Assembly: GCA_028583405.1 (NCBI GenBank)
Contig: CM053256.1
Coordinates: 19,765,534-19,829,533 of the forward strand
Reading direction: 5' to 3'
Source: Pogonophryne albipinna
Lineage: Eukaryota; Chordata; Actinopteri; Perciformes; Artedidraconidae
DNA: 64,000 nucleotides
Shown here: positions 44,523 through 56,885 of the stretch, in pieces
How the letters are laid out: the number at the start of each line of letters is the position of its first letter
Position numbering within the stretch: the stretch's first letter is position 1
The notes under the pieces: generated by a model
Database searches by the model: none
Told to the model about the DNA's origin: nothing
The model's input: only the letters and a program-made list of their open reading frames with translations
Program-made: the position numbers and the translations under genes

Positions 44523-47500
44523 CTATAACAGCTGAATGCGGCGATTTCCATGTTGTTCAGCAAAACGCCTCACAAACTTACTGAGATCCAAAGCTTTACT
44601 GCGTTTGGATTCAATGCTGAGTACAGCCAAACTTGACAGTCTCTTTTCTGTCATTGTAGACCTCAAATAACGCTTAATTATCCTAAGAGTTGAAAAACTT
44701 CTTTCACAGGATGCACTACTCACCGGTAAAACTACTGCTATTTTACACAATCTGGACAACTCGTAAAAAACATCCTGGTATGGGTCCAAAAATTGAGCAA
44801 ACTCCATCAGAGTGGTAGGACTCCCCTTTTCCTTCTTCTTTCTTTCTAGTACTCTCCTCGTCTGATGTAATTCGTGTTTAAGATCCTCAATATTAGAATC
44901 ATAGGCATTAGCCAATAAAAGAACAGCCTCCTCACTCATAAAAGTAGCACTTGATGGATTTAGTGCCTGGACACCTTGCATTATGTTGCAATTTGTGTGA
45001 GAAAAGCGTCTTTCTATTTCTCCAATCATGTTATCCATAACTGGATAGTACACATTGACGCAAAAAGAGTGTTTGCCACCTGGAACTACATGCTGTCCCA
45101 AAGTGGAAGGGATGACACTATCTTGAAGGGTCCTTGTTGTCTGTCTTGACCTCTTTGGCTTTCGCTGAGTTGTTTCAATGCTACTTCTTTCACACAAAAC
45201 AAGTGCTTCACTCCACACTTCATCAAAGGAGGCTTCACTGCGATATTGTACCAGTGTCTCTTTAAGTGCTTCAACTAGTTCCACGGCCTTAGCCAAGTCC
45301 AATGTTTTAGACTGGAGCATAGATACTAGGGATGTAACGATACCAAAAACTCACGGTACGATAATATCGCGATAACAAGTCCACGGTACGGTATTTATCG
45401 CGATATTGAATAATAAAGGGAAAAAAAAATTCAATTTTTTTTTTCAATAAACATTTTTTTTACTCGGAAAATGTTTCTTTATTAAATAATAAATCTGATT
45501 TGTACAGCATTTTAGTAGGATAGCAGTATTGTCAAAAACAAAGTGACAGTAACAGACTGGAACAAGAAAACCAGTGTTTTTGTACCTATAGTACTACCAA
45601 ACAAAGTAGGCATTTTCTTTGTGCCACTGCATCTCACAAATAAACAAGGACATTTAATAATCAGACCCTGCAATAAAATAAATCAAGTTTCACTTTAGTT
45701 TTTCAAGTAACTCAACTCAAACTCACGAGTCACTCACTCAGCATCATCAGACAGGTTTTTAGGAATATGAGCATGTCCACATTTCCAGGTATTTATAAGC
45801 TTGGATGTTTGGGCATTTACAAAATCCCCTGCTCTGGAAACAACTCTCTCGCTTGGTACTGATGTTGCTGGTACTGATATTGCTGGGACAGCAGTGGTCG
45901 CGTTAACCGAATATTTTTTTTTAACAATGACGGAAAAATCTGAAAGCAGTCTGTCATTTTGACAGATTAGAACAAACTCGGAACAGCGCCAACGTTTCCC
46001 CGCAGCGAGGCTCTGGTGTTATGCCGTGTTATGCATGCCCTCCAAAAGGAAATGATATAGTTTCCAAACCGTACTTTGCCGTACAGATCAACACATGTCT
46101 GGGAGGTTTTGCTTTACGCTGTGCGCGCTCCCGCAAGGTGCATCATGCACACACGGCATAACACCTGACAGTTCACGAGCGTGCTCTCTCGTGAACAGTA
46201 CACGCTATGTTATAAAGCCGTGGAGGGCGGGAGTTTATAACCAAAGAGTAACCGCCCTTACGGGACGCTGTAATAAGTAAAGCGAACGCACCCGCAAGGA
46301 CACCTGGCCTCCTATTGGTTGAGGGATTTTGACAGGATTGTTGCACAAAAGTTTTGAGCGCGCACAGAATAAATCTGAGAGCAGAACAAATCTGTAAGCA
46401 GCAATATATCTGAGTGCAAGCGTACAGTTTGAGCAGAAGCAGAGCAAAGTGCAAGCAGGCACTATTTGAGTGCGAGGACAGGGTTTGAGGGAAATAAATA
46501 CATAAAGTATGCTCTCAAATTTAAATACCACGCTCTTGAATAAAGATAGGGAATAACCCCCATATAAATACGATGTCCTTTTGTGTTCTGTTGTTTTATG
46601 TTCATGTTGTAACCTACTTGCTGCCATGTTGGACAGGTCTCTCTTGAAAAAGAGATCGATGATCTCAATGGGACCATCTGGTTAAATAAAGGTTTAAAAA
46701 AAAAAAAAGTGTTTTAAAAAAACTTTTTTTTTTTATCGCGGTAGATTTTGTCAGTCTCACGACGGTATCGGGACGTTTATTTACCGCGATACCGCGATAT
46801 TCGGTATATCGTTACATCCCTAATAGATACTGTCAAGACCTTTCGGAACAGTACAAGGCATCCAACAAAATTCAGATCAATCTGAACCAATATCCCCCTG
46901 GCTTCAACAGCTCTATGTGGATGGTTCTCAGAGGAAATCTCTTCAAGCAGCTGTACTATTGCAGGTAACCTATCCATAACATTGCGACATGCTACATGTC
47001 TGCAGGCCCAACGTGTATCACTAAGCCTTTGGAGTTCCCTTGGTGCACCGTCAAACATCTCCCGCTGCACTTCCAGCCATTTGTTGTGTACATAAGACCC
47101 AGATATGAACACATACAATCGTTCCATCAATGAGAAGAAGTTTCCCGCATCTTTTACACTTTTGACAGAGTCTACTATGACTAAGTTTAGGCAGTGTGCA
47201 CTGCAATGCACATAGAAAGCATTTTTGGCTACTTCTTTTATTTTCGCTTGAACACCAGCATGTGCCCCGCTCATCACTGCAGCGCCATCGTAGCCCTGAC
47301 CGACAAGGTTTTCTTTATACTCCAGCCCATGTTTTTCAAGAAAACAAATAATCTTACCACTTAACGCAGCAGCATCCAGGCCTTCTGCCACGTCAAACTC
47401 CAGAAAGCTCTCGTGAACAACACCATTGTAATAGTATCTCAGAACAAATTAAATGTGCTCTTTTTTCTGAAGATCTTTAGTTTCGTCTACAATAACTGCA

Positions 47501-48970
47501 AACTGCCTGCTCTTTTTAACCTCTTGAATTATTTCTTCCTTAACCATTGCAGCCAAACATTCCAGTATCTCGTTTTGGATAGTTTTACTGGTGTATGTTG
47601 CATTTTTAGCTTGCTTTTCAAGTCTTTTTTTAATCATAGGATCATGGTTTCCCAGCAAATCTAACATAGCTAAAAAAAAACTTTTTTTTCTGAGTCAGGA
47701 TTCTCCCTGTGACCCCGCTGGGCTGTGTTTTCTGTGGCAGTTAGAATCAGAATCTCAGCTAGTGTTTTAATGTAGTTTTGATTTCCAATCACCCGTTTCT
47801 TATTTTGCTCATCCATTATTCCCATCATCGAGGTATTTCTGTCACTCATTTTCTTGTTTTCTCCCCATGCAAACATTGCATTTACATGGCTTTCAGATCG
47901 GGCATGAGAACAGAAACCACTGTCTTTCATTGTGGCCTTTTTCCAGTTACGATACCCGTCAATTGAGGTGAAAACGGTCTTGGGGGCATCAGGTAAAGAG
48001 AAATGTCTACAGGGGAAACAATACGCTGAATCATTGGACTGTGAGTACTCAAGCCATGAATGAGTTTTGTACAAGTCCGTTCTGAAGCTTCTTCTGGCTC
48101 CTCCCTGAAGGGTCTTGGGGAAACTCTCCCGTGTCGGCAGAGCTGGCTCCTCACACCTGGACTTGGATATGTCTAGAAAATGGGAGTAAAACATATTCAA
48201 ACTGGAATAGAGCTTAACTGATTACACATTATAATCAACTAATTATAACACAGTTTGGAGCTGTCATTTATTCAATATGTGTTTAACCTACTGGCTGTGT
48301 TAATGCGTGCAGCACAACATTTTGGCCTGGGTGTGTATTGTTTTGGGTAATTTTAGAATTTCAACCTCAGCTGCTATAATAGGTCTAAAATACATTGTAC
48401 ACAAAATACTCACAATCTACCCCTTTCCTCATACTCAAAACTATCTAAGGAAAGCAAACATAATTTTTTTGAATTAATAATATATTTATTAGACTGAGGC
48501 TAGCCCTGTCTCTTAAATAAACTGTTTTGCAAAATGTCCTTTTGTGTGATTTTTGCATCTTATTCAGATGCATTATACTTTGTATTAACAATTTTCATAC
48601 CATGTGGATCAACTCGACTGGCCGTTGGTTGCAAGGGCTTAGGAATATTCCTTTCCCCCTCACTGTCTGAGCTCTGCATGCCGTCTTGTTGTCTCTCGCT
48701 CTCTCCCTCTTGCACCTTGTCTATGTGATGCTCTCCCTCTTCCGTCTCTTCTTCTATGTTGTGTTCTCCTTCCTCCTCCTGTTCCTGTTCATCTTTGTCT
48801 TCTATCTCATCACTGACACTTTCCTGTTGCTGTTCTTCATCTCCTTCCACCTCCTCATGTCCCTGGTCATTTACCTTGTCACTTCCCTGTTGCTCAGCCT
48901 CACTTTCTATCCTCTTTGGTGAGAAAAAACTTGCAATGCCACGTTTCCTCTTCATTTCTATAATATTCAA
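44523..48970 (-). pseudogene. hAT transposase (ZMYM1-like), broken
   Basis: Pieces in order: 48970-48560 (KRKRGIASFF start and long Glu-rich acidic stretch), 48200-47670 (TTF-type zinc finger: YCFPCRHF ... CSHARSESH), 47667-47449 (VDETKD), 47391-46831 (GQGYDGAAVMSG, CSAHCLNLV, SDTRWACR), 45318-44523 (hAT dimerisation region with SCERSFSTLR). The DDE-like residues D in VDETKD and the conserved W region are recognisable. Breaks: homopolymer frameshift near 47668, a TAA near 47449, and a third hAT inserted at 45327-46822. It is the transposase of the 18.1-kb element. Confidence 0.85.
45327..46822. mobile_element. Third hAT element inside the hAT transposase (TSD ATAGATAC)
   Basis: 1496 bp, ends TAGGGATGTAACGATACC and GGTATATCGTTACATCCC TA, 8-bp target duplication ATAGATAC at 45319-45326 and 46823-46830. 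No ORF with transposase motifs. Excising it with one duplication rejoins the transposase frame. Confidence 0.9.
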
Positions 48971-49284
48971 AGTCCATTTATTACGTTGTTTTCTTTTATA
49001 TTACCAGTAATCATTATTAATAATGGTGTTCAAATTAAAATGCTGTTTGAGCAAATGCTTGTTGTTTTCCCACTTACTGTGTGCTTCAAACTCCAGCTTG
49101 TGGCCCAATCTTTGCTTGCAACAGATTTCTGAAATAAGATTCAAAGTTATTATTGAAGAGCAGAATCGTTTAGCCTTGATCAGGTCGTACATCTTGCTAA
49201 ATGATTGATAATATAAAAATATTTCATGCATGACATTTTTTTAAACAAAAACCTAGCCAACGTTCCACGCACACTGTACAGTAA
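48971..49284. other. Gene-free part of the 18.1-kb hAT
   Basis: Sequence upstream of the transposase start; presumably leader/promoter of the hAT. Nothing specific seen. Confidence 0.4.
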
Positions 49285-49990
49285 CGGCCCCTACACACGG
49301 CGGCGTGCGTTGCCGCTTGGCGGTGGGCGTGTCTTGAGCTTGGGGAGTTTACGCGAGCAACGCGACCAACAACCAATCATATGAATCTCTCCTGTCAATT
49401 GCATAAAAGGTTTTACATGTCACACTTTATATGATGAACATTTATGACATTAATATCTATGGTGCTATTTTACGCAACATTCCATGCTGGCTAAATACTG
49501 TCTGTCTGCTAGCTGTCCATTCAAACGAAGTACACTGGATATAAACTCCCCAAACAGGCGAAAACCTACCAGTTTCACCCACTGTCTCTGCCTCCTCCCT
49601 CCATGCCTGGCTCCTCCGGTTTGTATCCCGGTAGGTGAAGAGGGTCTGATCATAAAGCACCGGGTGATTCCCGACCGCTACGATTATTTTCTCCTCCATT
49701 TTTTGGCATATGAGGAAATGAACTGCGGTCTGGCTCTGGCTCTCCCAGCATACACGTAGTTTGATTGGCTAGCGTTTGTACTGGCAGATTTGCATAAACG
49801 GGATTTGATTGGCTGACGCCTCCGTCGAGGCGGCAAAAGTAGAACATTGCTCTACTTTTGCAGCGAGCACCGCGAGAGAAGCTACGCTTTGCTCCCACAA
49901 TGCAGTTCGGCGAATCGTGACGTCACCCCATTCAAAGTGAATGGGCAGAAGCGTTGAAGCGGCAACGCACGCCGCCGTGTGTAGGGGCCG
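49285..49990 (-). mobile_element. Harbinger element, 706 bp, TSD TAA
   Basis: Inverted ends CGGCCCCTACACACGGCGGC and complement, with TAA at 49282-49284 and 49991-49993. Larger relative of the MITE at 1133-1461. It retains a MADF-domain exon but no transposase. Confidence 0.85.
49545..49699 (-). pseudogene. MADF-domain exon of the Harbinger element
   Basis: Encodes EEKIIVAVGNHPVLYDQTLF and then YRDTNRRSQAWREEAE, the MADF/Myb-SANT-like pattern (L-x2-AV-x2-xPxLYD ... YRD ... AW-x2-IA). Harbinger elements carry such a DNA-binding protein alongside the transposase. A donor-like GTGAAA follows ETVG near 49545; the ORF runs to 49457 without further homology. The second exon and the transposase are missing. 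Confidence 0.7.
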
Positions 49991-51039
49991 TAAGTAAAGA
50001 GTTACTGATAATAACGTTACTCAACCGGATTTGTATCGTTTCAATATCAGCATTAACGTTATGATTCACATGGACATATCTAACTTCTCTCTTTTCTGTA
50101 ACTGGAAAACATTAGCTTTGTTCTACACTTATTTCACAGGAGACGTAGTTGATCAGTCTTACCTCATTCCTTCCGTCTACTTCACCGAATGCTTCTCTAT
50201 TTGTTCTGTCCCGTTCAAAATGAAATCGCCGCCAATCACATTTCAGCTCACGCCAGGGAGGGGGGTAACTGGCTCGCGTCTTGTGCTGCATTCACTTGCA
50301 CTCGGACATTAGAGATTTTTTCTCATAAATGTCCGATGAGCCACAACTTTTATTTCAAAACAAAGCTGCCAACTGGGGTGGCAGCCGGGGTGGCAAGGAT
50401 GTGTTTTAGGGTGGCAGCTGCCACCCCGGTAGATCCGCCCATGCCAGGTTGTAATCACAAAAGTGATTATACCACTTGCTCGTTCTATCGCTTCCCGTCT
50501 GATGAAAGGACCAGGGCCCTTTCTCATTTCTCTAACTCCCCTCTTCGACTCCTATCCTCGAGACTTAGTCCCGCCCACAGGAGATGCGAACGGAGGAGTC
50601 GAGGAGGGGAGCCGAGGAGAGAGGAGGGGAAGCAGCAGGCGGTTAGAGAAATGAGAACTCCTCTCCTCTGAGCGGTCATTTTAAAGAGACGTCCATTAAT
50701 GATGACAGGAGGCACAGCAGCCCTCTGTCTGATGGACAGATGTGTTGATGACCACTTATATATTTACTTTTAATTCATTCACAGTGCGGTATAATGAGAC
50801 AATAACAGGCTACAGATGCGGACATATACACACACACATATATATATATATAAATATATACCATTTCAGAATCAAACAGAGCACTCTCATAATAACGTAA
50901 CACTATCAGAGACTGGATATATATCCCCCCCCCCCTCTCTCTGGTCGCTACAATGAGGAAAATAAATTACGGGCCAAAAGTTGTATTTACAAGTATTAAA
51001 AGTAAGCAGATGACACCAAACCAACTGAGACCTGTCTGT

Positions 51040-52060
51040 CCGCTGCATCTACGCACTGTACCACACACACACACACACACCTACACACTGTACCACACAC
51101 ACACACAAACACACACACACCTACACACTGTACCACACGCACCGACAGCTCCTAAAGCATATAATCAGGCTACAGCCGTTGTGTATTTTATTATGTGAAG
51201 CACTAAATGGTTTTAGAAAAATATCGACTCTTTGTTTGTAGATATCTACTAAACTACAGCAAATACAAAGAGTAATGTAGGCCTGTTATACTGAGTGATA
51301 TATATTTTACACACTGCTCTGCTTTCTGCACAGACCTCACAGCTGTTCTCACTGTAAACATCGCGACGTGATGAAAGCAGTTTCTAAAATAATATCCAGA
51401 GGATGCATGCAGAGCTGTCATTGGCTGAGATAAGTCCGGCCGTGCGTCACGACAGTCTATGGTCACGACCATAGCTCACGACTCTTTAGAGGCTTCTCAA
51501 TACTCAAATTTCCCCTCCTCGACTCCTCGACTCCTCGGTCCTCCGGTAGTGACCCGGAAATGAATTTCAGCGCACCATTTTGAAGGACATCTAATTTCTC
51601 TAAATGCACACCGAGGACCGAGCATCGAGCATCGAGGAGCGAGGAGGCTCTCTGGAGGAGCTATAACCGAGGATACACTGATGGTTCCTCCACGGCTCCT
51701 CCGCGTATGCATTTCCGGGAACGGTGGAGGCGTGACGCACGGCCGGACTTATCTCAGCCAATGACAGCTCTGCATGCATCCCCTGGACATTATTTTAGAA
51801 ACTGCTTTCATCGCGTCGCGATGTTTACAGTGAGAACAGCTGTGAGGTCCGTGCAGAAAGCAGAGCAGTGTGTAAAATATATATCACTCAGTATAACAGG
51901 CCTACTCTCTTTATTTGCTTTAGTTTAGATATCTACAAACAAAGAGTCGATATTTTTCTAAAACCATTTAGTGCTTCACATAATAAAATACACAACGGCT
52001 GTAGCCTGATTATGATTTAGGAGCTGTAGGTGTGTGTGGTACAGTGTGTAGGTGTGTGTG
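51040..52060. repeat. Inner palindrome of element A
   Basis: Arms of about 350-400 bp (51060-51460 and 51730-52045) share ACGCACGGCCGG, GCTGTCATTGGCTGAGATAA, TTTCTGCACAGACCTCACAG and ACAACGGCTGTAGCCTGAT in opposite orientation, around a 250-bp centre. Confidence 0.85.
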
Positions 52061-52413
52061 TGCAACCCTGTCTCCTAAAAATTACGTTCCCACAGAACTA
52101 AACTGCATTCTCAATTACGTTTAGCTAGAAACGTATTTTCTCCCACGTTACGTTCGTTATGAACGTATCTTAAATACGTTTATTTTCTACATATCTTCTA
52201 GAAACATATTTTCTCCCACGTTACGTTTCTTATGAACGTATCTTAAATACGTTTATTTTCTACATATCTTTGCCATTTATTGTCTTGCTTATAATAATGA
52301 TAATAGTCGTTTATAAATATCATTGTAGAGCACACATTTGAAATCAGTAGGCGAGGCTGTAATTTCGCCAGCTGTTACTCTCATGAGCGAGGCAGAAAAT
52401 AATAGTTTTTAAC

Positions 52414-52539
52414 ATGCCAAAAAGCTGCTGTGTCGTTTATTGCACCTCAAACATTAAAACAAATCCAGAGTTACGTGTTTCTGTACTTCCTCTAAGAAGA
52501 AAGGACAGTAACAGAAGATCTCTGTGGCTTCAGGCTTGA
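52414..52539 (+). pseudogene. THAP-like N-terminus, left arm of element C
   Basis: 41-codon frame: MPKSCCVVYCTSN, later VLPLRRKDSNRRSLWLQA, then TGA. The CC-x3-YC start, the basic segment and the Trp fit a THAP zinc finger cut off before its second half. Confidence 0.55.
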
Positions 52540-54434
52540 TCGCCGTTCAAATGACAGCGTTGGTTTCCCCAAAAGTGGGCGGGGCTGTAAAGTGACGTAG
52601 ATTTTACTCTCCTATTATTCAAAACCATTCTATTTATTCTAACGTAAATTACATGCCAGTGTTTTATGTTTTTATTTTAGATCGTATTTAAATCTTTTTT
52701 TCCTTATTTACTCAACAATAACACACAATTATCCTTGTTTTTATTTATTCGTTTAATTCTATAATCTTGGGCTTTTTAGCATGCTTTTTAGCCGTAAATA
52801 AAGTCACCGGAAACATACGTAGGCCTATAAGGGACATTTTGAGGATACACACAAACCCACTGAACAGATTACCCAAGATCCTCAGCTTGAAGCTCGTTGA
52901 TTGGATGTTTAGCCGCAATGCATGTTGGGATATGATGTTAATGCGATATGATATCCGAAAAAAATTATAATAATAATACTTTATTCCGAGTGTTCTTGCT
53001 TTTCTCTTTGGAAGTCATCACATAACGGCATTGTAATACACGGTTCGGCTGCATTAAATATTACACATCTGCCGTAGTTCTTTATTTATAGAGCCCTGAT
53101 GAGAAGATTTCTGGACAAACATGAGGAACTGCCGCCAAAACTGAATATGTGACGTGGATCAGAAATATATCAACAATTAAACAACACCTTGCATTTCTTT
53201 TCACAAAATACGTCTCCTTGCAGTATCAACACTAATTCGGCTGACTTTTATATTTGATCCAATTGGTAGATAGGTTACATTTACACCATAACGGTGCACA
53301 GCTGATAGAAAAGGACTTGTAGTTTTTAAAGATATTACTGATTTTCTTTGAATATAAGAATGTAAATACTGAGTTGAGAGAATAGTCAGGGGATTTGGGT
53401 GATGGGAGACACATCTATGGAATCACAATTTCAATAGCTTACCATTAAATGACGGATATGCCTTTCTGTCTGTGATGTTTTACAAATCAGATATTAATGT
53501 GTAGAAGTAAAACATGAGAAATAGTATAGCAATATCCTGTAAAATTATGTAAAAACATGAATAACTGATATTATACGCATTAATTATACTCTTATGTATG
53601 TAGATAGTATAAGAAATGTGCAGAATTTGACAGTTTAATGGTGGAGGTACACACATATTGATAGATGTCTTGTAATTAACTATTAGTAGAGAATAACGAG
53701 TAATTAATATACTTTATAGAGATCTGCAGATAAATGTTTAGTCTTCTCAAGCACCAACTATCAAATATCTCTCCTGATTGTTGGCACTTGACAATCACCT
53801 TCCCTGAATTTTACTCAGGTGTAACTAAAGTCTGCTTTAAGGGTTGTTTATATTTCACATCATTAATCAGAATCTGCAGAGTTACTAAAGTAAATGTAGT
53901 GGAGTAAAAATACCAGGTTAACCTCTGAATTGTAGTGGAGTAGAATATATATTAATGCTGCCCATTATGGATACAAGCGATTTTCACCCATGTAGTAATT
54001 ACATGTTTTAAATGTGTACACACCAATGTGTTTCCTATCGCCTAAACCTCCAGGGCTGTACCCAGTTTAATACTGTCAACTTCTAATTTTTGGAAAAACG
54101 AAAACGTCTTTTAAAACTACAATTCCCAGTAGATACGTGCCATACATGTTGCGAAACACAATAGCCAGCATGTGTAGTTCTGGGGGGGCGTTCGAGTCCA
54201 GTTTTGAATAGTCTGCCGTGGTTTCGTTCCATTTCAAAGAGCTTGACGCTCGGCGTAACCTTGGCGCAATGCCACCCCAACATCCAATCACAGAGCTTGA
54301 AGATTAATCACGGGGTTTGTCAACAGGACTGTAGTCCCAAACGATAGCTGGGGATTATGGGTAGTGTAGTGTCTTCGGCCATCCTAAACTGAAATGTTTA
54401 TCGTTTATCATATCGCATTAACAACACCACATCT

Positions 54435-54550
54435 GGCGTCACGGAGATCTTCTGTTACTGTCCTTTCTTCTTAGAGGAAGTACAGAAACACGTAACTGGA
54501 TTTGTTTTAATGTTTGAGGTGCAATAAACGACACAGCAGCTTTTTGGCAT
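54435..54550 (-). pseudogene. THAP-like N-terminus, right arm of element C
   Basis: Mirror copy of 52414-52539 with the same start (MPKSCCVVYCTSN) but a 2-bp deletion after the Pro codon that breaks the frame. Confidence 0.5.
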
Positions 54551-56885
54551 GTTAAAACTATTATTTCCTGCCTCGCTCATGAGAGTAACAGCTGGCGAAA
54601 TTACAGCCTCGCCTACTGATTTCAAATGCGTGCTCTAAAATTATATTTATAAATGACTATTATCATTATTATAAGCAAGACAATAAATGGCAAAGATATG
54701 TAGAAAATAAACGTATTTAAGATACGTGCATAAGAAACGTAACGTGGGAGAAAATATGTTTCTAGAAGATATGTAGAAAATAAACGTATTTGAGATACGT
54801 TCATAACGAACGTAACGTGGGAGAAAATAAGTTTCTTGCTAAACGTAATTGAGAATGCAGTTTAGTTCTGTGGGAACGTAATTTTTAGGAGACAGGGTTG
54901 GTGTGTGGTACAGTGTGTAGGTGTGTGTTGTACAGTGCGTAGATGCGGCGGACAGACGGGTCTCAGTTGGTTTGGTGTCCTCTGCTTACTTTTAATACTT
55001 GTAAATACAACTTTTGGCCCGTAATTTCAATTCCCCATTTCAGCGACCAGAGAGAGGGGGGGCATATATCCAGTCTCTGATTGTGTTACGTTATTATGAG
55101 AGTGCTCTCATACTTTAAATTGTATATATTTATATAAATATATTTGTGTGTGTGTCTGCATCTGTAGCCTGTTATTGTCTCATTATACCGCACTCTCAAT
55201 GAATTCAAAGTAAATATGTGGGGGAACAATGTTCAGCTGATCTAACAGAGATTATAAAATACAGCGCTATGACAAAACACTCGACAGCTGATGCAGCTGT
55301 TGCCACGTAATAATGAACGGACGTCGCTTTAATATGACCGCTCAGAGGAGAGGAGTTCTCATTTCTTTAAACGTCTGCTGCTTCCCCTCCTCTCTCCTCG
55401 GTTCCCCTCCTCGGTCCTCCGCTCGCATCTCCTGTGGGCGGGACTAAGTCTCGAGGAGGGGAGTCGAGGAGGGGAAATGTAAGAATTGAGAAGCCTCTCA
55501 GGAAACATCTCTGTTCCCGGAAATGCATCCACGAAGGAGCCGTGGAGGATGCATCAGTGTCTCCTCGGTTAGAGCTCCTCCAGAGAGCCTCCTCGACGCT
55601 CGATCCTCGAAGTGTATTTAGAGAAATTAGATGTCCTTCAACATGGCGCGCTAAAATTCATTTCCGGGTCACTACCGGAGGACCGAGGAGTCGAGGAGGG
55701 GGATTTGATTAAATGAGAAAGGGCCCAGGAGTCGTTGGACCAAACATATCAGGTAATATACATGTTTTGCATGGAACATAGTCAAGTTAGCTACCTAGCT
55801 AGTAGCGAGCACGTTAGTTAGCATCACATTACTTAGCCTTGTCATTTGTATTAGCCTTAACATGAAGTAAGCCAAAATGTTAAACAGTAAGAGTAGTCAT
55901 GATGGTAAGTATTTTGTGAAACATTTGAAGAGTAGCCTATCGCCCCCTCCACCAGGTGCTAAGGGGGCGGGAGGTAGGCTAACGCCACATTAGCATCGGC
56001 GATCTTTTCTACTTATAGGCCGCAAGGTGAACCTCGAAAAGTCCTTTAGAAAAGAAATCCCGCTCCACAGAAGTGGAACTACATAATCTTTAGTTCATAA
56101 AAAAGAACGAGTCATGCTTATCTACCAAAAAAAAGTTTGTCGCTAAAATTCCTGTCAATTCTTCTAGGCACGTAATTATTGGCTGAACTAGTCCCTTCAA
56201 AGTGTAATAATATCTTGGTCAAAAGTAGTGCCACGGTTCGTCACGTGATCGTGCTACACCAATTGGGTAGCTGCATATTGTCAACAGAAGTGAAAGATGG
56301 CCGCCTACATGGTTACGCTAAACCAGACCAAATGGATTCTAAACAGTACTGTATGCTTGTTTTATGTCATGTTTTGTCATATGTCTTAATACATCACTAA
56401 GTCCGAGGTATTTGCGTTATATACGCGGTATTTGTGAGAGGTTTTACTATCTGGGAACAGAATTGACCATCGAATCAACATTGGCTAGCAGCGTTTATCA
56501 GCCAACTCCAGCTACAACAACATTCCTGGACTACCATGTTCGCATCGCTAGGTTCATTGGCTGAGCTCGTGGATTATTCCATTAGACTGAGGACTTTTTG
56601 TCTGTCTGTCTGTTGTTATTGTTAACCTGTACACGTTAAATGCACTCTTAAAATAAACATGACTTGATTTCATACATAGCTGCGTCCAAGAAGAAGGTTA
56701 ACTTGTTACGTTAAGTAATTTAGATCAATAAAATGCAGTACTTATACCAATGTCCATTGATTCATTTATTTACTCATTCATCCCTCCACAAATGAAAACA
56801 ACACTGATGAACCATAAAAACGAGATTTATTACAAATATAAAAGGTATGACATAGAAAACAGTACAAAACAGAATAAGGACACTC

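Larger units (their letters stand above)
32320..50443 (-). mobile_element. 18.1-kb composite hAT element (TSD CCAGGTTG)
   Basis: Inverted ends CAGGGGCGGATCTA (32320) and TAGATCCGCCCATG (50443), 8-bp target duplication CCAGGTTG at 32312-32319 and 50444-50451. It carries the hAT transposase at 44.5-49.0 kb and has been enlarged by insertions of a second hAT with ERV2, a third hAT and a Harbinger element. Without these its own length is about 4.2 kb, typical of autonomous hATs. Confidence 0.85.
52063..54900. mobile_element. Foldback element C with THAP-like starts in both arms
   Basis: Inverted repeats of about 475 bp (52063-52540 and 54425-54900), ends CAACCCTGTCTCCTAAAAAT and complement, both with ACGTATTT/AAATACGT subrepeats. 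Flanked by GTGTGTG on both sides, inside a GT run, so the target duplication is uncertain. The middle (52540-54425) is non-coding as far as seen. Confidence 0.85.
50516..55724. mobile_element. Palindromic element A with CCWGG target (TSD CCAGG)
   Basis: Ends GCCCTTTCTCATTT and AAATGAGAAAGGGC, flanked by CCAGG (50511-50515, 55725-55729). The outer arms (about 50516-51120 and 54908-55724) are inverted repeats rich in GAGGAG. An inner palindrome (51040-51480 with 51710-52060) surrounds another copy of the GAGGAG unit. A foldback element (52063-54900) is nested within. No transposase. Superfamily unknown to me. Confidence 0.75.
32294..55752 (+). pseudogene. THAP-domain exon split by two nested transposons
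   Basis: Three pieces: 32294-32319, 50452-50515 and 55730-55752. Removing the hAT element with one copy of CCAGGTTG, and the palindromic element with one copy of CCAGG, gives a single reading frame of 38 codons ending in donor GTAATA at 55753. It starts MPVCFVPGC and contains CSFYRFPSDE and a downstream Trp, the C-x4-C, FHxFP-like and W landmarks of THAP zinc fingers. THAP domains bind DNA and stand at the N-terminus of P-, Kolobok- and ISL2EU-type transposases and of host THAP genes. No transposase core follows recognisably. Confidence 0.7.

Noticed and set aside
48686..48922. Leu/Phe-rich plus-strand ORF as a membrane protein
   Set aside because: Antisense of the Glu-rich acidic stretch of the hAT transposase.
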